Below, in pieces: positions 54,035 through 63,635 of a stretch of DNA of 64,000 nt. Numbering within the stretch: position 1 is the first letter of the stretch; each line of letters begins with the position of its first letter. The stretch spans positions 1-64,000 of the forward strand of contig DASTZZ010000115.1 in the NCBI GenBank assembly GCA_035764005.1, read 5' to 3'. Origin of the DNA: Terriglobales bacterium (GTDB lineage: Bacteria > Acidobacteriota > Terriglobia > Terriglobales > Acidobacteriaceae). Position numbers and translations under genes: made by a program. Under the pieces are notes generated by a model. It was not told where the DNA came from. It searched no databases and saw only the letters and a program-made list of their open reading frames with translations.

Positions 54035-55362
54035 ATCGATACGCGGAAGCGCTGCAGCAATCCGGAATGAGCGCAGCCGAAGCAGAAGCCAAATGCCGGC
54101 TCTTCGATCAGCTTCAGCGCCTCGCCCATGAACTGGGCATCGGCACAGTCCAGCATGCCTTTTTTGTTCCGGGACGGATCGAAGTACTCGGCAAGCATAC
54201 CGACTACGCAGGCGGACGAAGCCTGCTTTGCTGCGTTGAACGCGGCTTCTGTGTCGTTGCATCTCCTCGTCGTGACCGCATACTGCGCTTCGTGGATGCG
54301 ACAACGGGTGAGCGCAGCGAATTTGCTTTTCAGGCAGACATCGAATTGCCGCAGCGCGGCTGGAGGGCATATCCAGTCACAGTCACAAGACGCATCGCTG
54401 CCAACTTTCCCAATTCGACAACTGGAGCAGACGTGCTCTTCGCCAGCGACTTGCCTCGCGCAGCAGGCATGAGCAGTTCTAGCTCGCTGGTCGTTGCATC
54501 GTTCCTAGGTTTGGCTGCGGTCGATCTTGCTGAATCAGAGCCGTACCGCCGCAACATTCGATCAAAAGAAGATCTCGCGACTTATCTAGGATGCGTGGAG
54601 AACGGATCCACGTTCCGCGAGTTGCCAGGCGATCGCGGCGTCGGAACCTTCGGCGGCAGCGAAGATCATACCGCGATTTTATGTTGCGAACCTGGGAAGA
54701 TTTCTCAGTTCGCGTTCTGCCCAACCCTGTTCGAGCGCTCACTGGAGCTGCCCAAAGAGTTCTCGTTTGCCATCGCGGTAACCGGAGTAGTTGCTGATAA
54801 GACCGGCTCCGCACTGTCGAAGTACAACCGACTCTCGCTCGCGGTTCGTTCCATTCTGGAAATGTGGAATCACGAGACAGAACGTGACGACCGGTCGTTA
54901 GCCGCCGTGCTCGCCACTTCCAAAAGCGCCGAGAGCGACTTACGAAAGCTTCTCAGTTCGACGCCCATAAGTTCCGAGTTCCCGCTCGTCGACCGTTTCG
55001 AGCAGTTCGTCTCGGAATCCACCTCAATAATTCCCAAAGCAGCGGATGCGCTCGCCATGCGCGATTGGAGCCGCTTCGGCAATCTCGTCGATGAATCCCA
55101 ACGAAATGCTGAGCAACTCCTGAACAACCAAACCGCCGAAACTATCTTTTTGGCGCGAACCGCACGACAGCAAGGCGCGTTTGCTGCCTCAGCGTTCGGA
55201 GCAGGCTTCGGTGGCAGTGTGTGGGCTCTAATAAAGCAACACCAGATTGAAGAATTTCTCCGGGAGTGGGCGGAAGCCTATCGCAGGGAGTTTCCGGCGC
55301 AGCAGAGTTCTATGTTTTTCCTAAGCCGACCTGGGCCGTCGGCAATGACTCTGCTCTGGTGA
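54031..55362 (+). CDS. Galactokinase-family GHMP sugar kinase
   Basis: 443 residues. PGRIEVLGKHTDYAGGRSL corresponds to the galactokinase signature but has Lys where GalK has the sugar-contacting Glu. The ATP loop is DLPRAAGMSSSSSLVVASF, and the catalytic Asp candidate is in GTFGGSEDHTAIL; FGAGFGGSVWALI is the third GHMP motif. It would phosphorylate a sugar at C1. Coupling to a nucleotidyltransferase suggests that the product goes straight to an NDP-sugar. Galactose is likely given the GH36-like and GH42 neighbours, but another sugar is possible. Confidence 0.85.
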   Translation: MNRYAEALQQSGMSAAEAEAKCRLFDQLQRLAHELGIGTVQHAFFVPGRIEVLGKHTDYAGGRSLLCCVERGFCVVASPRRDRILRFVDATTGERSEFAFQADIELPQRGWRAYPVTVTRRIAANFPNSTTGADVLFASDLPRAAGMSSSSSLVVASFLGLAAVDLAESEPYRRNIRSKEDLATYLGCVENGSTFRELPGDRGVGTFGGSEDHTAILCCEPGKISQFAFCPTLFERSLELPKEFSFAIAVTGVVADKTGSALSKYNRLSLAVRSILEMWNHETERDDRSLAAVLATSKSAESDLRKLLSSTPISSEFPLVDRFEQFVSESTSIIPKAADALAMRDWSRFGNLVDESQRNAEQLLNNQTAETIFLARTARQQGAFAASAFGAGFGGSVWALIKQHQIEEFLREWAEAYRREFPAQQSSMFFLSRPGPSAMTLLW

Positions 55363-55458
55363 AAGCTGCTCGATTGCGAATCCTGCACCAGGTATATGCG
55401 GCATCAGTACCGTTGGTGGTCGCGAAGGGTGAGTTAGGACTCGGTCAGCGCGGTCCGC

Positions 55459-56667
55459 TCAGTTCCCGAACAATTCCAATTGTCCGCGATGCGGTTCTTC
55501 ATGGTCATCGAAGACCGTTCTCCCTCCGAATTCGGGCGAAATCTTCTTCTCGTGGGTGATGGCGGCCTCCAGATCGGCTCGCGGCGAAGCCGTTCGTTCG
55601 ATCTTGCGCACGAATCGATCCAGCCGTTTGAAGCCATCGAGTTTTTCAGGATGGTCTACCTTCGCGGTATCGAGCGCACGGCGGAGCACTGAGATTGATT
55701 GATCGTACGTCTTGAGCGGTACTGGGAATGGATGGCCATCTTTGCCGCCATGCGCAAAAGAGAATCGAGCCGGATCGGCGAAGCGCGTTGGCGTGCCGTG
55801 GACCACCTCAGCCACGAGGGCCAGCGATTGCAGCGTGCGCGGACCTAGCTTTTCCAGCAGCAGGAGTTCGCCGAAATCGTGGAACTCGCGTTCATAGGCG
55901 AGCGCGAGCACCGCTCCTAGACGCTTGAGATCGACATCGGGCGTGCGCACGTCGTGATGACGCGGCATGGTGAGATTGCGAGTTTCGGCAAGCGTCTTCT
56001 CCGGATTCTCGCGCACGATTTCCAGCAGCGCCTGCTGCGCCGGTGCGGCGTGCGCGTCCACCAGGTTCATGACTGTACCCTGCGACTCTCCGACGATCGC
56101 GGTGTGCGGTTCGCTGACGAAGTCGCGCACCGTGGCCGAATGCCAGTGATATCGGCGGGCCATGCCAGTGGCGTCGTTCATGCCTTGTTGAACCACCGCC
56201 CACTCTCCCTTGCTGCTCAGGACGAAGGAATGCAGATAGAGCTGAAAGCCGTCCGCGATGGCGTTGTTGTCGATGCGGGCGGTGAGTCGGCTGGCACGGA
56301 CCAGCTTGTCACCGTCCAGGCCGGAGCGGCCGGCGATCACGAGCAGTTCGGCAGGAGTTTTGCGCGAGTGCTTGCCACGTCCGCCACAGACGTAGATCCC
56401 AAGTTCGTGCGCGCGGAGATTGAGTCCGCGTTTGAGAGCTCCCAGCACTGAAGTCGTGATGCCTGACGAGTGCCAGTCCATGCCCATTACGCAGCCGAGG
56501 GCCTGAAACCAGAATGGGTCGCTGAGGCGGGTGAGCAGTTCCGACGTTCCGTAATGGTACAGAACGCTCTCGCAGATGGCGGTACCCAGAACCGTCATGC
56601 GCTCGGCCAGCCAGGACGGAACACGTCCGCCGTGGAGCGGGAGGTCGGCTGTGCCGGAGCGCTTCAT
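55459..56667 (-). CDS. DUF763 protein
   Basis: 402 residues matching DUF763, a family of unknown function. MKRSGTADLPLHGGRVPSWL at the start, GTSELLTRLSDPFWFQALGC, VCGGRGKHSRKTPAEL, YLHSFVLSSKGEWAVVQQGM and the C-terminal TFDDHEEPHRGQ-like end are conserved-looking. GMNDATGMARRYHWHS is notable for its histidines. It stands alone, convergent with the kinase gene. No link to the sugar genes is evident. Confidence 0.85.
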   Translation of the reverse strand: MKRSGTADLPLHGGRVPSWLAERMTVLGTAICESVLYHYGTSELLTRLSDPFWFQALGCVMGMDWHSSGITTSVLGALKRGLNLRAHELGIYVCGGRGKHSRKTPAELLVIAGRSGLDGDKLVRASRLTARIDNNAIADGFQLYLHSFVLSSKGEWAVVQQGMNDATGMARRYHWHSATVRDFVSEPHTAIVGESQGTVMNLVDAHAAPAQQALLEIVRENPEKTLAETRNLTMPRHHDVRTPDVDLKRLGAVLALAYEREFHDFGELLLLEKLGPRTLQSLALVAEVVHGTPTRFADPARFSFAHGGKDGHPFPVPLKTYDQSISVLRRALDTAKVDHPEKLDGFKRLDRFVRKIERTASPRADLEAAITHEKKISPEFGGRTVFDDHEEPHRGQLELFGN

Positions 56668-56692
56668 ATTCCTATTCTACGGACAACAACAA

Positions 56693-56716
56693 GAACGAAC
56701 ACGAAGGTCACGAAGT
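56693..56716. repeat. CACGAAGG-type repeat half-site
   Basis: GAACGAACACGAAGGTCACG followed by AAGT repeats the arm of the hairpin at 629-726, here without a partner arm. Confidence 0.45.
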
Positions 56717-56740
56717 TGAAACATGAGCTCGCGGATCGGT

Positions 56741-56776
56741 GGTAGAATTATATATCGATATGGTAGACAGGTAGAA
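56741..56776 (+). promoter_or_regulatory. Candidate operator/promoter of the VapBC operon
   Basis: GGTAGA occurs three times (56741, 56762 and 56770), the first and last as GGTAGAATT. Between them lies the palindrome ATATCGATAT and an AT-rich -10-like TATATA. It ends about ten bases before the vapB ATG. VapBC pairs usually repress themselves at such sites; the assignment is by position. Confidence 0.45.
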
Positions 56777-56786
56777 TTGAGCACAA

Positions 56787-57041
56787 ATGAGCTTGAACAT
56801 CAAAAACAAGGATGCTCACCGCTTAGCGAACCAGCTTGCCAAGCTAACGGGCGAAAACATGACCGAAGCCGTAACCAACGCATTGCGGGAGCGCCTGGAG
56901 CGCATAAGAGATAGGCGCGGCTCCAGCCTTGTCGAGCGGCTCTTGGCCATTGGCAAAGATTGCAGCAAACGACTGAAAGAGCCTTATCGTTCGGCCGATC
57001 ACGCGGATCTTCTCTACGACGAAAAAGGCCTCCCAAAATGA
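56787..57041 (+). CDS. vapB: VapB-type antitoxin
   Basis: 84 residues of the Rv0623/PSK-like antitoxin family: [20 protein letters not shown], then [19 protein letters not shown] as the DNA-binding half, and [15 protein letters not shown] as the toxin-binding tail. The stop overlaps the toxin start (ATGA). It should neutralise the VapC RNase and repress the operon. Confidence 0.9.
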   Translation: MSLNIKNKDAHRLANQLAKLTGENMTEAVTNALRERLERIRDRRGSSLVERLLAIGKDCSKRLKEPYRSADHADLLYDEKGLPK

Positions 57042-57433
57042 TTGTGGACAGCTCCGCTCTCATTGCAATCCTTAGAGACGAATCCGACGCCAGAGTTTAC
57101 GCCGAAGCTATCGGCAATGCCAACTCTAGGCGTATTTCCGCAGCAACCTACGTAGAGACTGCTGCTGTGATCGATGGAAGCCGTGATCCCATAGCGAGTC
57201 GACGACTCGATGAGTTGCTTCGCCAAGCTCGATTCGTCATTGAACCGGTTACCGAAGCGCAAGCCCGGGTGGCGCGGGCTGCTTATCGAGATTTTGGGCG
57301 AAGCAGCGGCCACCGCGCCCGTCTAAATTTTGGTGATTGCTTCCCCTATGCGTTAGCAAAAGCGATGGACGAGCCGTTGCTCTTCAAAGGCAAGGACTTC
57401 GGCTACACCGATATCAAATCTGCCCTCCCATAA
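57038..57433 (+). CDS. vapC: VapC-type PIN-domain ribonuclease toxin
   Basis: 131 residues. [16 protein letters not shown] carries the first acidic residue, YVETAAVID the second, and [20 protein letters not shown] followed by [11 protein letters not shown] carries the C-terminal acidic residues of the PIN site. All seem present, so the toxin should be active. VapC toxins cut tRNA or rRNA. The ATG at 57038 overlapping the vapB stop is preferred over an upstream reading at 56960. Confidence 0.92.
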   Translation: MIVDSSALIAILRDESDARVYAEAIGNANSRRISAATYVETAAVIDGSRDPIASRRLDELLRQARFVIEPVTEAQARVARAAYRDFGRSSGHRARLNFGDCFPYALAKAMDEPLLFKGKDFGYTDIKSALP

Positions 57434-57553
57434 ATGGCTGAGATTCGAGCTTCGCAGTGACGCTCCAGCAATGTAAGATGTGAAGCGCTTAACCAACCGA
57501 GAATCACGACTTCAGCCGTCTTCGCGTTCAAATCTGCCGTCGGTGGAGGAAGA

Positions 57554-59626
57554 ATGATCGACAACTGGCGATGCTGTTCCCTTCGCGCTGCTTTGCTCAT
57601 TGCGGTTGCCTTATTTGCTCCAAACGCGCTGATAAGCCAATCGAGTGCTCCGCAGCCGCCGGCGATTTTGCTGGGCACGGCGTGGTATCCGGAGCAATGG
57701 CCGGAGTCGCGTTGGGATGCCGATCTCGAACTCATGCAGAAGGCCGGCATCCACATGGTGCGGGTCGGCGAGTTTGCCTGGAGCCGCATGGAGCCGAGTG
57801 AAGGTCAGTACGATCTCGATTGGCTCGATCATGCGATCGCGGCCGCTTCGAAGCACGGCATCTACACCGTTCTGGGAACTCCGAGCGCCGCTCCACCTGC
57901 ATGGCTCACGCAGAAATATCCGGAAACACTGCGCATGGAAGAAGACGGGCGCCGGGCCGAGCACGGGAATCGGCAGCAGTTCAACTTTGCCAATCCGAAA
58001 TACCGCCAACTGGCGCGCAGCATTGCCGAGCAGATGGCGAAGCGATTTGGACATAATCCTTGGGTGATCGGATGGCAGATCGACAACGAGTACGCCGAAG
58101 AATCCTATGATCCAGACACAAAGGCGCAATTCCAGCAATGGCTCAAGGCCCGATACGGGACTCTCGATAACCTGAATACACGCTGGACCACAGCGTACTG
58201 GAGCCAGACCTATTCCAGCTGGAACCAGATTCCGATCGAAACCCGATACGGGAATCCCGGCCTCCTGCTGAGTTGGCGACGATTCGTGAGCGATACCTGG
58301 CGCAGCTATCAGAAGAACCAGCTCGATGTGATCCGCGCCAACTCCGATCCGCGACAGTTCATTACCACAAACATGATGGGATGGTTCGATCGTTACGATC
58401 ACTATGTCGTCAGCCAGGATCTCGACCTGGCTTCTTGGGACGACTACGTCGGTGAAGGCCATCTTGATCCGGCAAAGAATGGTGCAACGCACGATCTGAC
58501 GCGCGGCTTCAAGCGCAAGAACTTCTGGGTGATGGAGACCCAGCCCGGCTCAGTGAACTGGGCACCGATAAACAATGCACTCAACAAAGGCGAAGTGCGC
58601 GCCATGGCGTGGCACGCGATCGGCCACGGCGCTGACACGGTGAGCTACTGGCAGTGGCGCAGCGCTCTCAATGGTCAGGAGGAGTATCATGGCACGCTGG
58701 TTGGAGCCGATGGCACACCAGTACCGCTCTACTCAGAGGTTCAGCAGCTTGGTCAGGAGTTTGCGAAGGCGAGTCCGGTGCTCGCGGGAACTACGGTGAA
58801 GTCGGATGTCGCCATTCTGCATTCTTACGACAGCCGCTGGGCGATCAACTGGCAGAAGCACAATTCGAAATACGATCCCGTAGCGGAGATCGTGAGCTAC
58901 TACAAGCCGCTGCGCGCGATCAGCCAGTCGATCGATATCGTCGCGCCTACAGCTCCGCTCACGCAGTACAAGCTTGTGGTTGCCCCTGGACTGAATGTCC
59001 TGTCGGACGCTGCCGCGAAGAACCTCGAGAACTATGTGCGGCAGGGCGGGCATCTTGTGCTGGGTCAGCGCTTGGGAATGAAGGATGACGACAACGCTCT
59101 GCAGACGGAACGTCAACCGGGTCCGCTGGTCAATCTGCTCGGCGGACGCGTCGAGCAGTATTACGCACTCACCGATCCCGTTCCCGTTCAGGGAAACCTC
59201 GGATCGGGCGAATCGAAGCTGTGGGCAGAGTTGCTGAGCGCCAAGGACTCGGGAACGGAGGTCCTCGAGACCTATGGCAAGAGCAATGGATGGCTCGATG
59301 GTCAGCCGGCAGCAATCACGCGCAAGGTTGGCAATGGCCGGATCACTTACATTGGGGCATGGCTCGACGATGCTGCCATGCAGTCCGCTGCGAAATGGAT
59401 GACCGATGTCAGCGGCGTGAAACCCGTGCTTCCGTCAGTGCCCGACGGAGTCGATGTGTATCCGAGATATGGTAGCCGGGGAGCGGTCCTTATTCTGGTG
59501 AACTTCTCGAAAGCTGACCAGACGGTGCCATTGCGGACAGCGATGACCGACGTCTTAGCAGGAGGAGCGAAGCAGTCCGTGAGTTTGCCGGTGTATGGAG
59601 TGGCGGTGCTGCAAGCGTCGAGGTGA
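57554..59626 (+). CDS. Secreted GH42 beta-galactosidase
   Basis: 690 residues with a signal peptide (CSLRAALLIAVALFAPNALI). The catalytic barrel begins LLGTAWYPEQWPESRWD. The acid/base is Glu179 in WQIDNEYAEE, and the nucleophile is Glu328 in FWVMETQPGSVNW. A trimerisation/glutaminase-like domain and a C-terminal beta domain follow. Export is unusual for GH42, many of which are cytoplasmic, and fits periplasmic breakdown of galacto-oligosaccharides here. GGAGGAAGA directly before the ATG supports the start. Confidence 0.92.
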   Translation: MIDNWRCCSLRAALLIAVALFAPNALISQSSAPQPPAILLGTAWYPEQWPESRWDADLELMQKAGIHMVRVGEFAWSRMEPSEGQYDLDWLDHAIAAASKHGIYTVLGTPSAAPPAWLTQKYPETLRMEEDGRRAEHGNRQQFNFANPKYRQLARSIAEQMAKRFGHNPWVIGWQIDNEYAEESYDPDTKAQFQQWLKARYGTLDNLNTRWTTAYWSQTYSSWNQIPIETRYGNPGLLLSWRRFVSDTWRSYQKNQLDVIRANSDPRQFITTNMMGWFDRYDHYVVSQDLDLASWDDYVGEGHLDPAKNGATHDLTRGFKRKNFWVMETQPGSVNWAPINNALNKGEVRAMAWHAIGHGADTVSYWQWRSALNGQEEYHGTLVGADGTPVPLYSEVQQLGQEFAKASPVLAGTTVKSDVAILHSYDSRWAINWQKHNSKYDPVAEIVSYYKPLRAISQSIDIVAPTAPLTQYKLVVAPGLNVLSDAAAKNLENYVRQGGHLVLGQRLGMKDDDNALQTERQPGPLVNLLGGRVEQYYALTDPVPVQGNLGSGESKLWAELLSAKDSGTEVLETYGKSNGWLDGQPAAITRKVGNGRITYIGAWLDDAAMQSAAKWMTDVSGVKPVLPSVPDGVDVYPRYGSRGAVLILVNFSKADQTVPLRTAMTDVLAGGAKQSVSLPVYGVAVLQASR

Positions 59627-59649
59627 GCCAAAGGAGGAGGATCCGGCGG

Positions 59650-60852
59650 CTATCCTTCCCAATTCAGCAACTGCTTCAGGTTCATTTGCGAAGCAGATTC
59701 GGTGCCGCGAGGCACAGTGGGACCGATCATTAACGCTTGATTGTGGCCTTCGAACCAGACCAGGAACGACGACTGCTCGGCTCCGGGCAGGCGCTGCTGG
59801 TTTAGCCAGTTGTAGTACGCGCCGATGTCGCCGTCGATCAGGGAGCCGATCGGGTCTGGTTCGGCTGCTCCGGCATTCGCCGATAGAAGCTCGTTCATCG
59901 GTTTCTGACGCTGGCGCGGCGCGAAGCGCACCAGAAGCGTGAGCGGCTGCGCGCGCCGCAGAGCTTCACGCGCCGCCCACTGGACGAAGCTGGTACTAAA
60001 GATCTGCGTGCCTGATCCCTCGGTCAGAACTTTCATCTGAAAGCGATCGAGCACCGCGTCGTCGCCGTTGAATCCGAGATCGTCAGGCCGCATCTGGGCG
60101 AGCGTCGTCCTCAGCGCCTCAGGTCCCATTCCGGGACGCTTCGTCTGCGCATCGATCTTTTTCAAGAGTTCTCTGCGCACCGGCTCAAGCGAGGTGTAAG
60201 AAATGATGCTGAGCGCCGGATCGTGCGCCACCGGTCCGCCGCCATCGATGTACCAATGCCCGTAGTTGGCTGGATGAGCCCGAGCCCGTTCACCGACCGC
60301 ATCTATCAGGCTCGCGAGCCCATTCTCCGGATCGATTTTGCTGAAGTAAGCACCGTGAGGCCTGAGCTTACGAAACAGCGCCTGGTCGTATGAAGCAACC
60401 CCTTCTCCGATAACCGTGATTCCCAATCTGGGCATCGCGGGTTGCTCGGGACGAACAGCCTGCTGCAGCAGACTCGCATAATGCACGGCGGCCGCGCGAA
60501 AGGCGTCGAGCTGATGGGTTCTCCACAGATATTCCGATAGCTGTTCTACAAATTGAGCCGGCGATGCCGCCCAGTCGAAGTCTGCCAGCGTCTGAGCGAT
60601 CTGGATTGCAGCGAATCCACCGAACCACTGGGTGCGCTGTTCGGGCGAAAGAGATGCCAGGTTTTCGAGCTCCTTCTCTAATGCTCGTCGCTCAATCGGA
60701 AACTTGTAATCGTAATCCGCAACTTCTCGTAGTAGGTTTGGAAGGAAACTCAGGGGCAGAGTCTGGAATGCTCCGATGTAGTTCGTAGCCAGGCGCTTGG
60801 CTTCGGGAGGATATGAGCTGAAGTGTTCCGGTTTGAGATCGCGGGGCAGCAC
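59650..60852 (-). CDS. Unknown protein paired with a Tat-exported phosphatase-superfamily protein
   Basis: 400 residues, no recognised domain. MLPRDLKPEHFSSYPPEAKR and the following text show no obvious signal. A conserved-looking core is ITVIGEGVASYDQALFRKLR, then YFSKIDPENGLASLIDAVGE and GHWYIDGGGP. It starts one base after the stop of the neighbouring gene, so the pair is surely cotranscribed and probably works together. Confidence 0.7.
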   Translation of the reverse strand: MLPRDLKPEHFSSYPPEAKRLATNYIGAFQTLPLSFLPNLLREVADYDYKFPIERRALEKELENLASLSPEQRTQWFGGFAAIQIAQTLADFDWAASPAQFVEQLSEYLWRTHQLDAFRAAAVHYASLLQQAVRPEQPAMPRLGITVIGEGVASYDQALFRKLRPHGAYFSKIDPENGLASLIDAVGERARAHPANYGHWYIDGGGPVAHDPALSIISYTSLEPVRRELLKKIDAQTKRPGMGPEALRTTLAQMRPDDLGFNGDDAVLDRFQMKVLTEGSGTQIFSTSFVQWAAREALRRAQPLTLLVRFAPRQRQKPMNELLSANAGAAEPDPIGSLIDGDIGAYYNWLNQQRLPGAEQSSFLVWFEGHNQALMIGPTVPRGTESASQMNLKQLLNWEG

Positions 60853-60853
60853 G

Positions 60854-62035
60854 TTACACCAGCTCCGAAATGGGCTTGCCTTTGGAGAGCGTGGCAGAGA
60901 ATCCCAAAATGGATCCGAGCGTCGGAACCAGATCGGTTGGCTCGATGCGGCGATCGTAGATCACGCCTTCGCGAACGCCATGCCCGAGTGCCATCATCCA
61001 CGTTGTACGCGAGAGCGTGTCGCCGGTGCGGTGGTGCTGGAAGCCGTTGCCGCCGGCATCTTCATCTGAATCGCGTCCAAAATCGGGAAGAATGAACAGA
61101 GTGGTCTTGCCCGCGTATTCGGGTTCAGACTGGATTGTCTTCCATAGCTCGGCGCACAGACGGTCCGTACGGCGAATTCCTTCGATATATAGCGAGTATG
61201 CACCGGCGTGGGCGATGTCGATGTCGTGCATCGTAATCCACAGCAGACTGGGCGCGACTTCACGCATCAGCCGTTTGGCAATGTAGAGCGAGAGCTCGTC
61301 GGGGCTGGAGAGCGTGCGCGCATGCGCGCGAAAATCGTCGACCGAGAGTTTCAGGATGGATTCCAACTGCTGCAGCTCAAATTCACTCCCGCCGAGTTGC
61401 GGAGCGTAGAACGGTGTTTCGTAATTGTCACGAAGCAGATGTTCGTAATCGGGGGCGCCGGAGGTCGCTGCAGTCAGCAAGTGTTTCGGCAGAATTACGC
61501 GTGCTCCGAGTCCGGAGCCGTAAGAGCGATTGCTGCTCTCGCCAATATGGTTAAATCCATTGCTCGGAGCTACCACCCAGGCATCCGATGACGGCCGTTT
61601 CTGCTCTTTACGGAAGTACTCAAATACCGTGGGGTTTTCGGGAGGCAGTGAGGCGAAGTTATTGATGGTTTCGTAAGCTCCAGTAGCGAGACTTGCCGTC
61701 GCGACATAGTGGCCGAGGATGCCGCGATTCACCACCTGGCCGAAGAAAGTCGATTGCGGAATCAGCTCCCGCATCAAATTGGGAATATTTTCCTGACCTT
61801 CAGGGGCGAAGGTCTCCTGGTCGCGCGCTCCGCCGCCAAAGGTAACTACAACTACCTTTCTCTTCGAAGTCGGAGCAGCCCAGGAGAACGCACGCGAACC
61901 GAGAAGAGTACTCCCGAGCGCGAGTCGAGCCGACGTTCGCAGAAAATCGCGACGGCTGCTGACAAGAGAACGCGCGAGTTCCTGCGCAGACTCTCGCGAT
62001 GCGCGCGTCGCCGATTTCAGGAAAGTGGTAGACAT
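60854..62035 (-). CDS. Tat-exported DUF1501/alkaline-phosphatase-superfamily protein
   Basis: 393 residues. A Tat signal (SSRRDFLRTSARLALGSTLL) is followed by an alkaline-phosphatase-like fold: KVVVVTFGGGARDQETFAPE, WITMHDIDIAHAGAYSLYIE, and LPDFGRDSDEDAGGNGFQHH with a DFGR..GG..HH arrangement resembling DUF1501 and sulfatase relatives. The ending VPTLGSILGFS is also typical. The catalytic Ser/Thr was not identified with confidence. It should be folded before export to the periplasm. Confidence 0.78.
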   Translation of the reverse strand: MSTTFLKSATRASRESAQELARSLVSSRRDFLRTSARLALGSTLLGSRAFSWAAPTSKRKVVVVTFGGGARDQETFAPEGQENIPNLMRELIPQSTFFGQVVNRGILGHYVATASLATGAYETINNFASLPPENPTVFEYFRKEQKRPSSDAWVVAPSNGFNHIGESSNRSYGSGLGARVILPKHLLTAATSGAPDYEHLLRDNYETPFYAPQLGGSEFELQQLESILKLSVDDFRAHARTLSSPDELSLYIAKRLMREVAPSLLWITMHDIDIAHAGAYSLYIEGIRRTDRLCAELWKTIQSEPEYAGKTTLFILPDFGRDSDEDAGGNGFQHHRTGDTLSRTTWMMALGHGVREGVIYDRRIEPTDLVPTLGSILGFSATLSKGKPISELV

Positions 62036-62105
62036 TACTCTATTCGTGTGTCGCCAAGCCTATGACGAGTGTCACACGCAAATCAAGAATTCTTCTCTTC
62101 CTTCC

Positions 62106-63524
62106 TCACTCCGACTTTGGCGGAGACGCATTTTTGGCCGAGTACACGAACTGCCGGATCTCAGCTTTCTGCTGATCGATTTCCGCCAAATGCTGCGTTC
62201 GCAATTTTTGATAAACATCGAACTGCTGCTGGGCATGTTGCTTGTCACCAGTCCGCACGTACGCTTGCCCAAGCCGGTAGTGCGCGTCGGCTAGATCGGG
62301 ATTTTGCGTCAAGGCCTGCATATATTCCGGAATCGCCTCTGCGTAATGCTTCTGGTCGGAATAGAGATTGCCCAACTGGAGATGAGCTTCGGCGAATTTG
62401 TTATCGAGCGCGATCGACGATTTCAGAAGCTTCGCGATCTCGCTAAGGTCTTGATCCGTTTGCTGCGCTCGCTTCCCTTTCCACAAGCTCATCGCGTAGT
62501 AGTAGAGCGCTCGAGGGTTACGCGGCTGAAGCTGCGCGTAACGATGGAAGCGCTCAATCACTTCATCCGCCTGATTGGGAGAGCTGTCGTAGGCACGCGA
62601 CAAGAATAAGTAGCAGCCCGGATCAGACGGATTCAGGTCAGCCGCCCGCAGCAGCGACTTCACCGCATCCTCGTAGTTCCCACGCGCGTACAAAGCCATG
62701 CCCAGTCCAACCGCCAGCCGCGCCGATTTGGGATAAAGTTCGGTGGCTTTCTGGAACACTTCAACTGAGGGATCGAGCGTGCGATGCACCAGCAGTTCGC
62801 TGCCCCAGTCGAAAAGATTGCTCTCGCTGGGCTCCATATGAGCGGCAGTTTCATATTCATTGGCTGCGGCAACAAACTTGCCTTCCTTCTCCTCTACTTC
62901 CGCGAGCAGGTTGTGCAGCTCGGCGGTGTTCTTCCTCGCAATGAGTGAACCGATCGTCTCGCGCGCCTCATTCGTCTTGCCGATGAGCAGATATGCACGC
63001 GCGAGGTCGTATCCGTTGTCATACGAGTCAGGCTCGATCTTCTGCGCCTTCGCCAGAGATTCCGCAGCCTGTTGAAGCTTTCCGCGCTGAATATACAGTT
63101 CGCCGAGATTGTGATTGGCGTCGAAATTGTTCGGCTCCAATTCGACGGCTTTCGCGAACTGAACTTCGGCCAAATCGAGCTTCTTCCGTCGAACGAGGTT
63201 GGCAGCCAGGTTCGTTCTCGCCGCAGCTGAAGCCGGATTGAGGCTCACGGCCTTCTGCAGATGTTCCGTTGCTTTCGCGTTCTGAGATTCCGCGGAATAT
63301 ATGAGACCAAGCAGTTCATGAACATCGAAACTGTTTGGTGCCTGTGGCAGTAGTGCTTCGAGCTTTGAAGCAGCTTGAGGAAAATGACCGGCGTTGTAGT
63401 CAGCGACGGCGGACTGGAAGGATCGATCAAGATTGCGAGATTGCCCATTCGTCTGGGCAGCAAGGAGTCCGCAGGCAACGATTGCCCAAGTAGTAAAGAG
63501 GCCCAGACAGAATCGGAGAGTCAC
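62106..63524 (-). CDS. Secreted TPR-repeat protein
   Basis: 472 residues with a signal region (RFCLGLFTTWAIVACGLLAA) and at least nine TPR units, such as AAARTNLAANLVRRKKLDLA, FAEAHLQLGNLYSDQKHYAE and ADAHYRLGQAYVRTGDKQHA. It is probably a periplasmic scaffold. It lies between the TonB receptor gene and the Tat-exported protein gene on the same strand (70-base gap to the latter), so a functional link is likely but not shown. Confidence 0.85.
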   Translation of the reverse strand: MTLRFCLGLFTTWAIVACGLLAAQTNGQSRNLDRSFQSAVADYNAGHFPQAASKLEALLPQAPNSFDVHELLGLIYSAESQNAKATEHLQKAVSLNPASAAARTNLAANLVRRKKLDLAEVQFAKAVELEPNNFDANHNLGELYIQRGKLQQAAESLAKAQKIEPDSYDNGYDLARAYLLIGKTNEARETIGSLIARKNTAELHNLLAEVEEKEGKFVAAANEYETAAHMEPSESNLFDWGSELLVHRTLDPSVEVFQKATELYPKSARLAVGLGMALYARGNYEDAVKSLLRAADLNPSDPGCYLFLSRAYDSSPNQADEVIERFHRYAQLQPRNPRALYYYAMSLWKGKRAQQTDQDLSEIAKLLKSSIALDNKFAEAHLQLGNLYSDQKHYAEAIPEYMQALTQNPDLADAHYRLGQAYVRTGDKQHAQQQFDVYQKLRTQHLAEIDQQKAEIRQFVYSAKNASPPKSE

Positions 63525-63596
63525 AGCCTTCGCATGCTATCACCGTATTGTGGAGCACGCGACCACATGATCGAAAAGGAAAACCGTTGTGCTACT

Positions 63597-63628
63597 GGCG
63601 GAGAGGCTTCCCCTGAAGCCTCTCCGCC
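63597..63628 (-). terminator. Perfect hairpin after the TonB receptor gene
   Basis: GGCGGAGAGGCTTC, a four-base loop, then GAAGCCTCTCCGCC form a 14-bp perfect stem seven bases after the receptor stop. There is no T run, so it may instead protect the 3' end or work with Rho. Confidence 0.55.
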
Positions 63629-63635
63629 TCTACGG

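Noticed and set aside
57510-57545. Possible tRNA T-arm (GTTCAAATC) before the GH42 gene
   Set aside because: No matching acceptor, D or anticodon arms can be laid out around it.
57611-58492. 293-residue minus-strand ORF over the GH42 gene
   Set aside because: Antisense shadow of the beta-galactosidase; no signal or domain.
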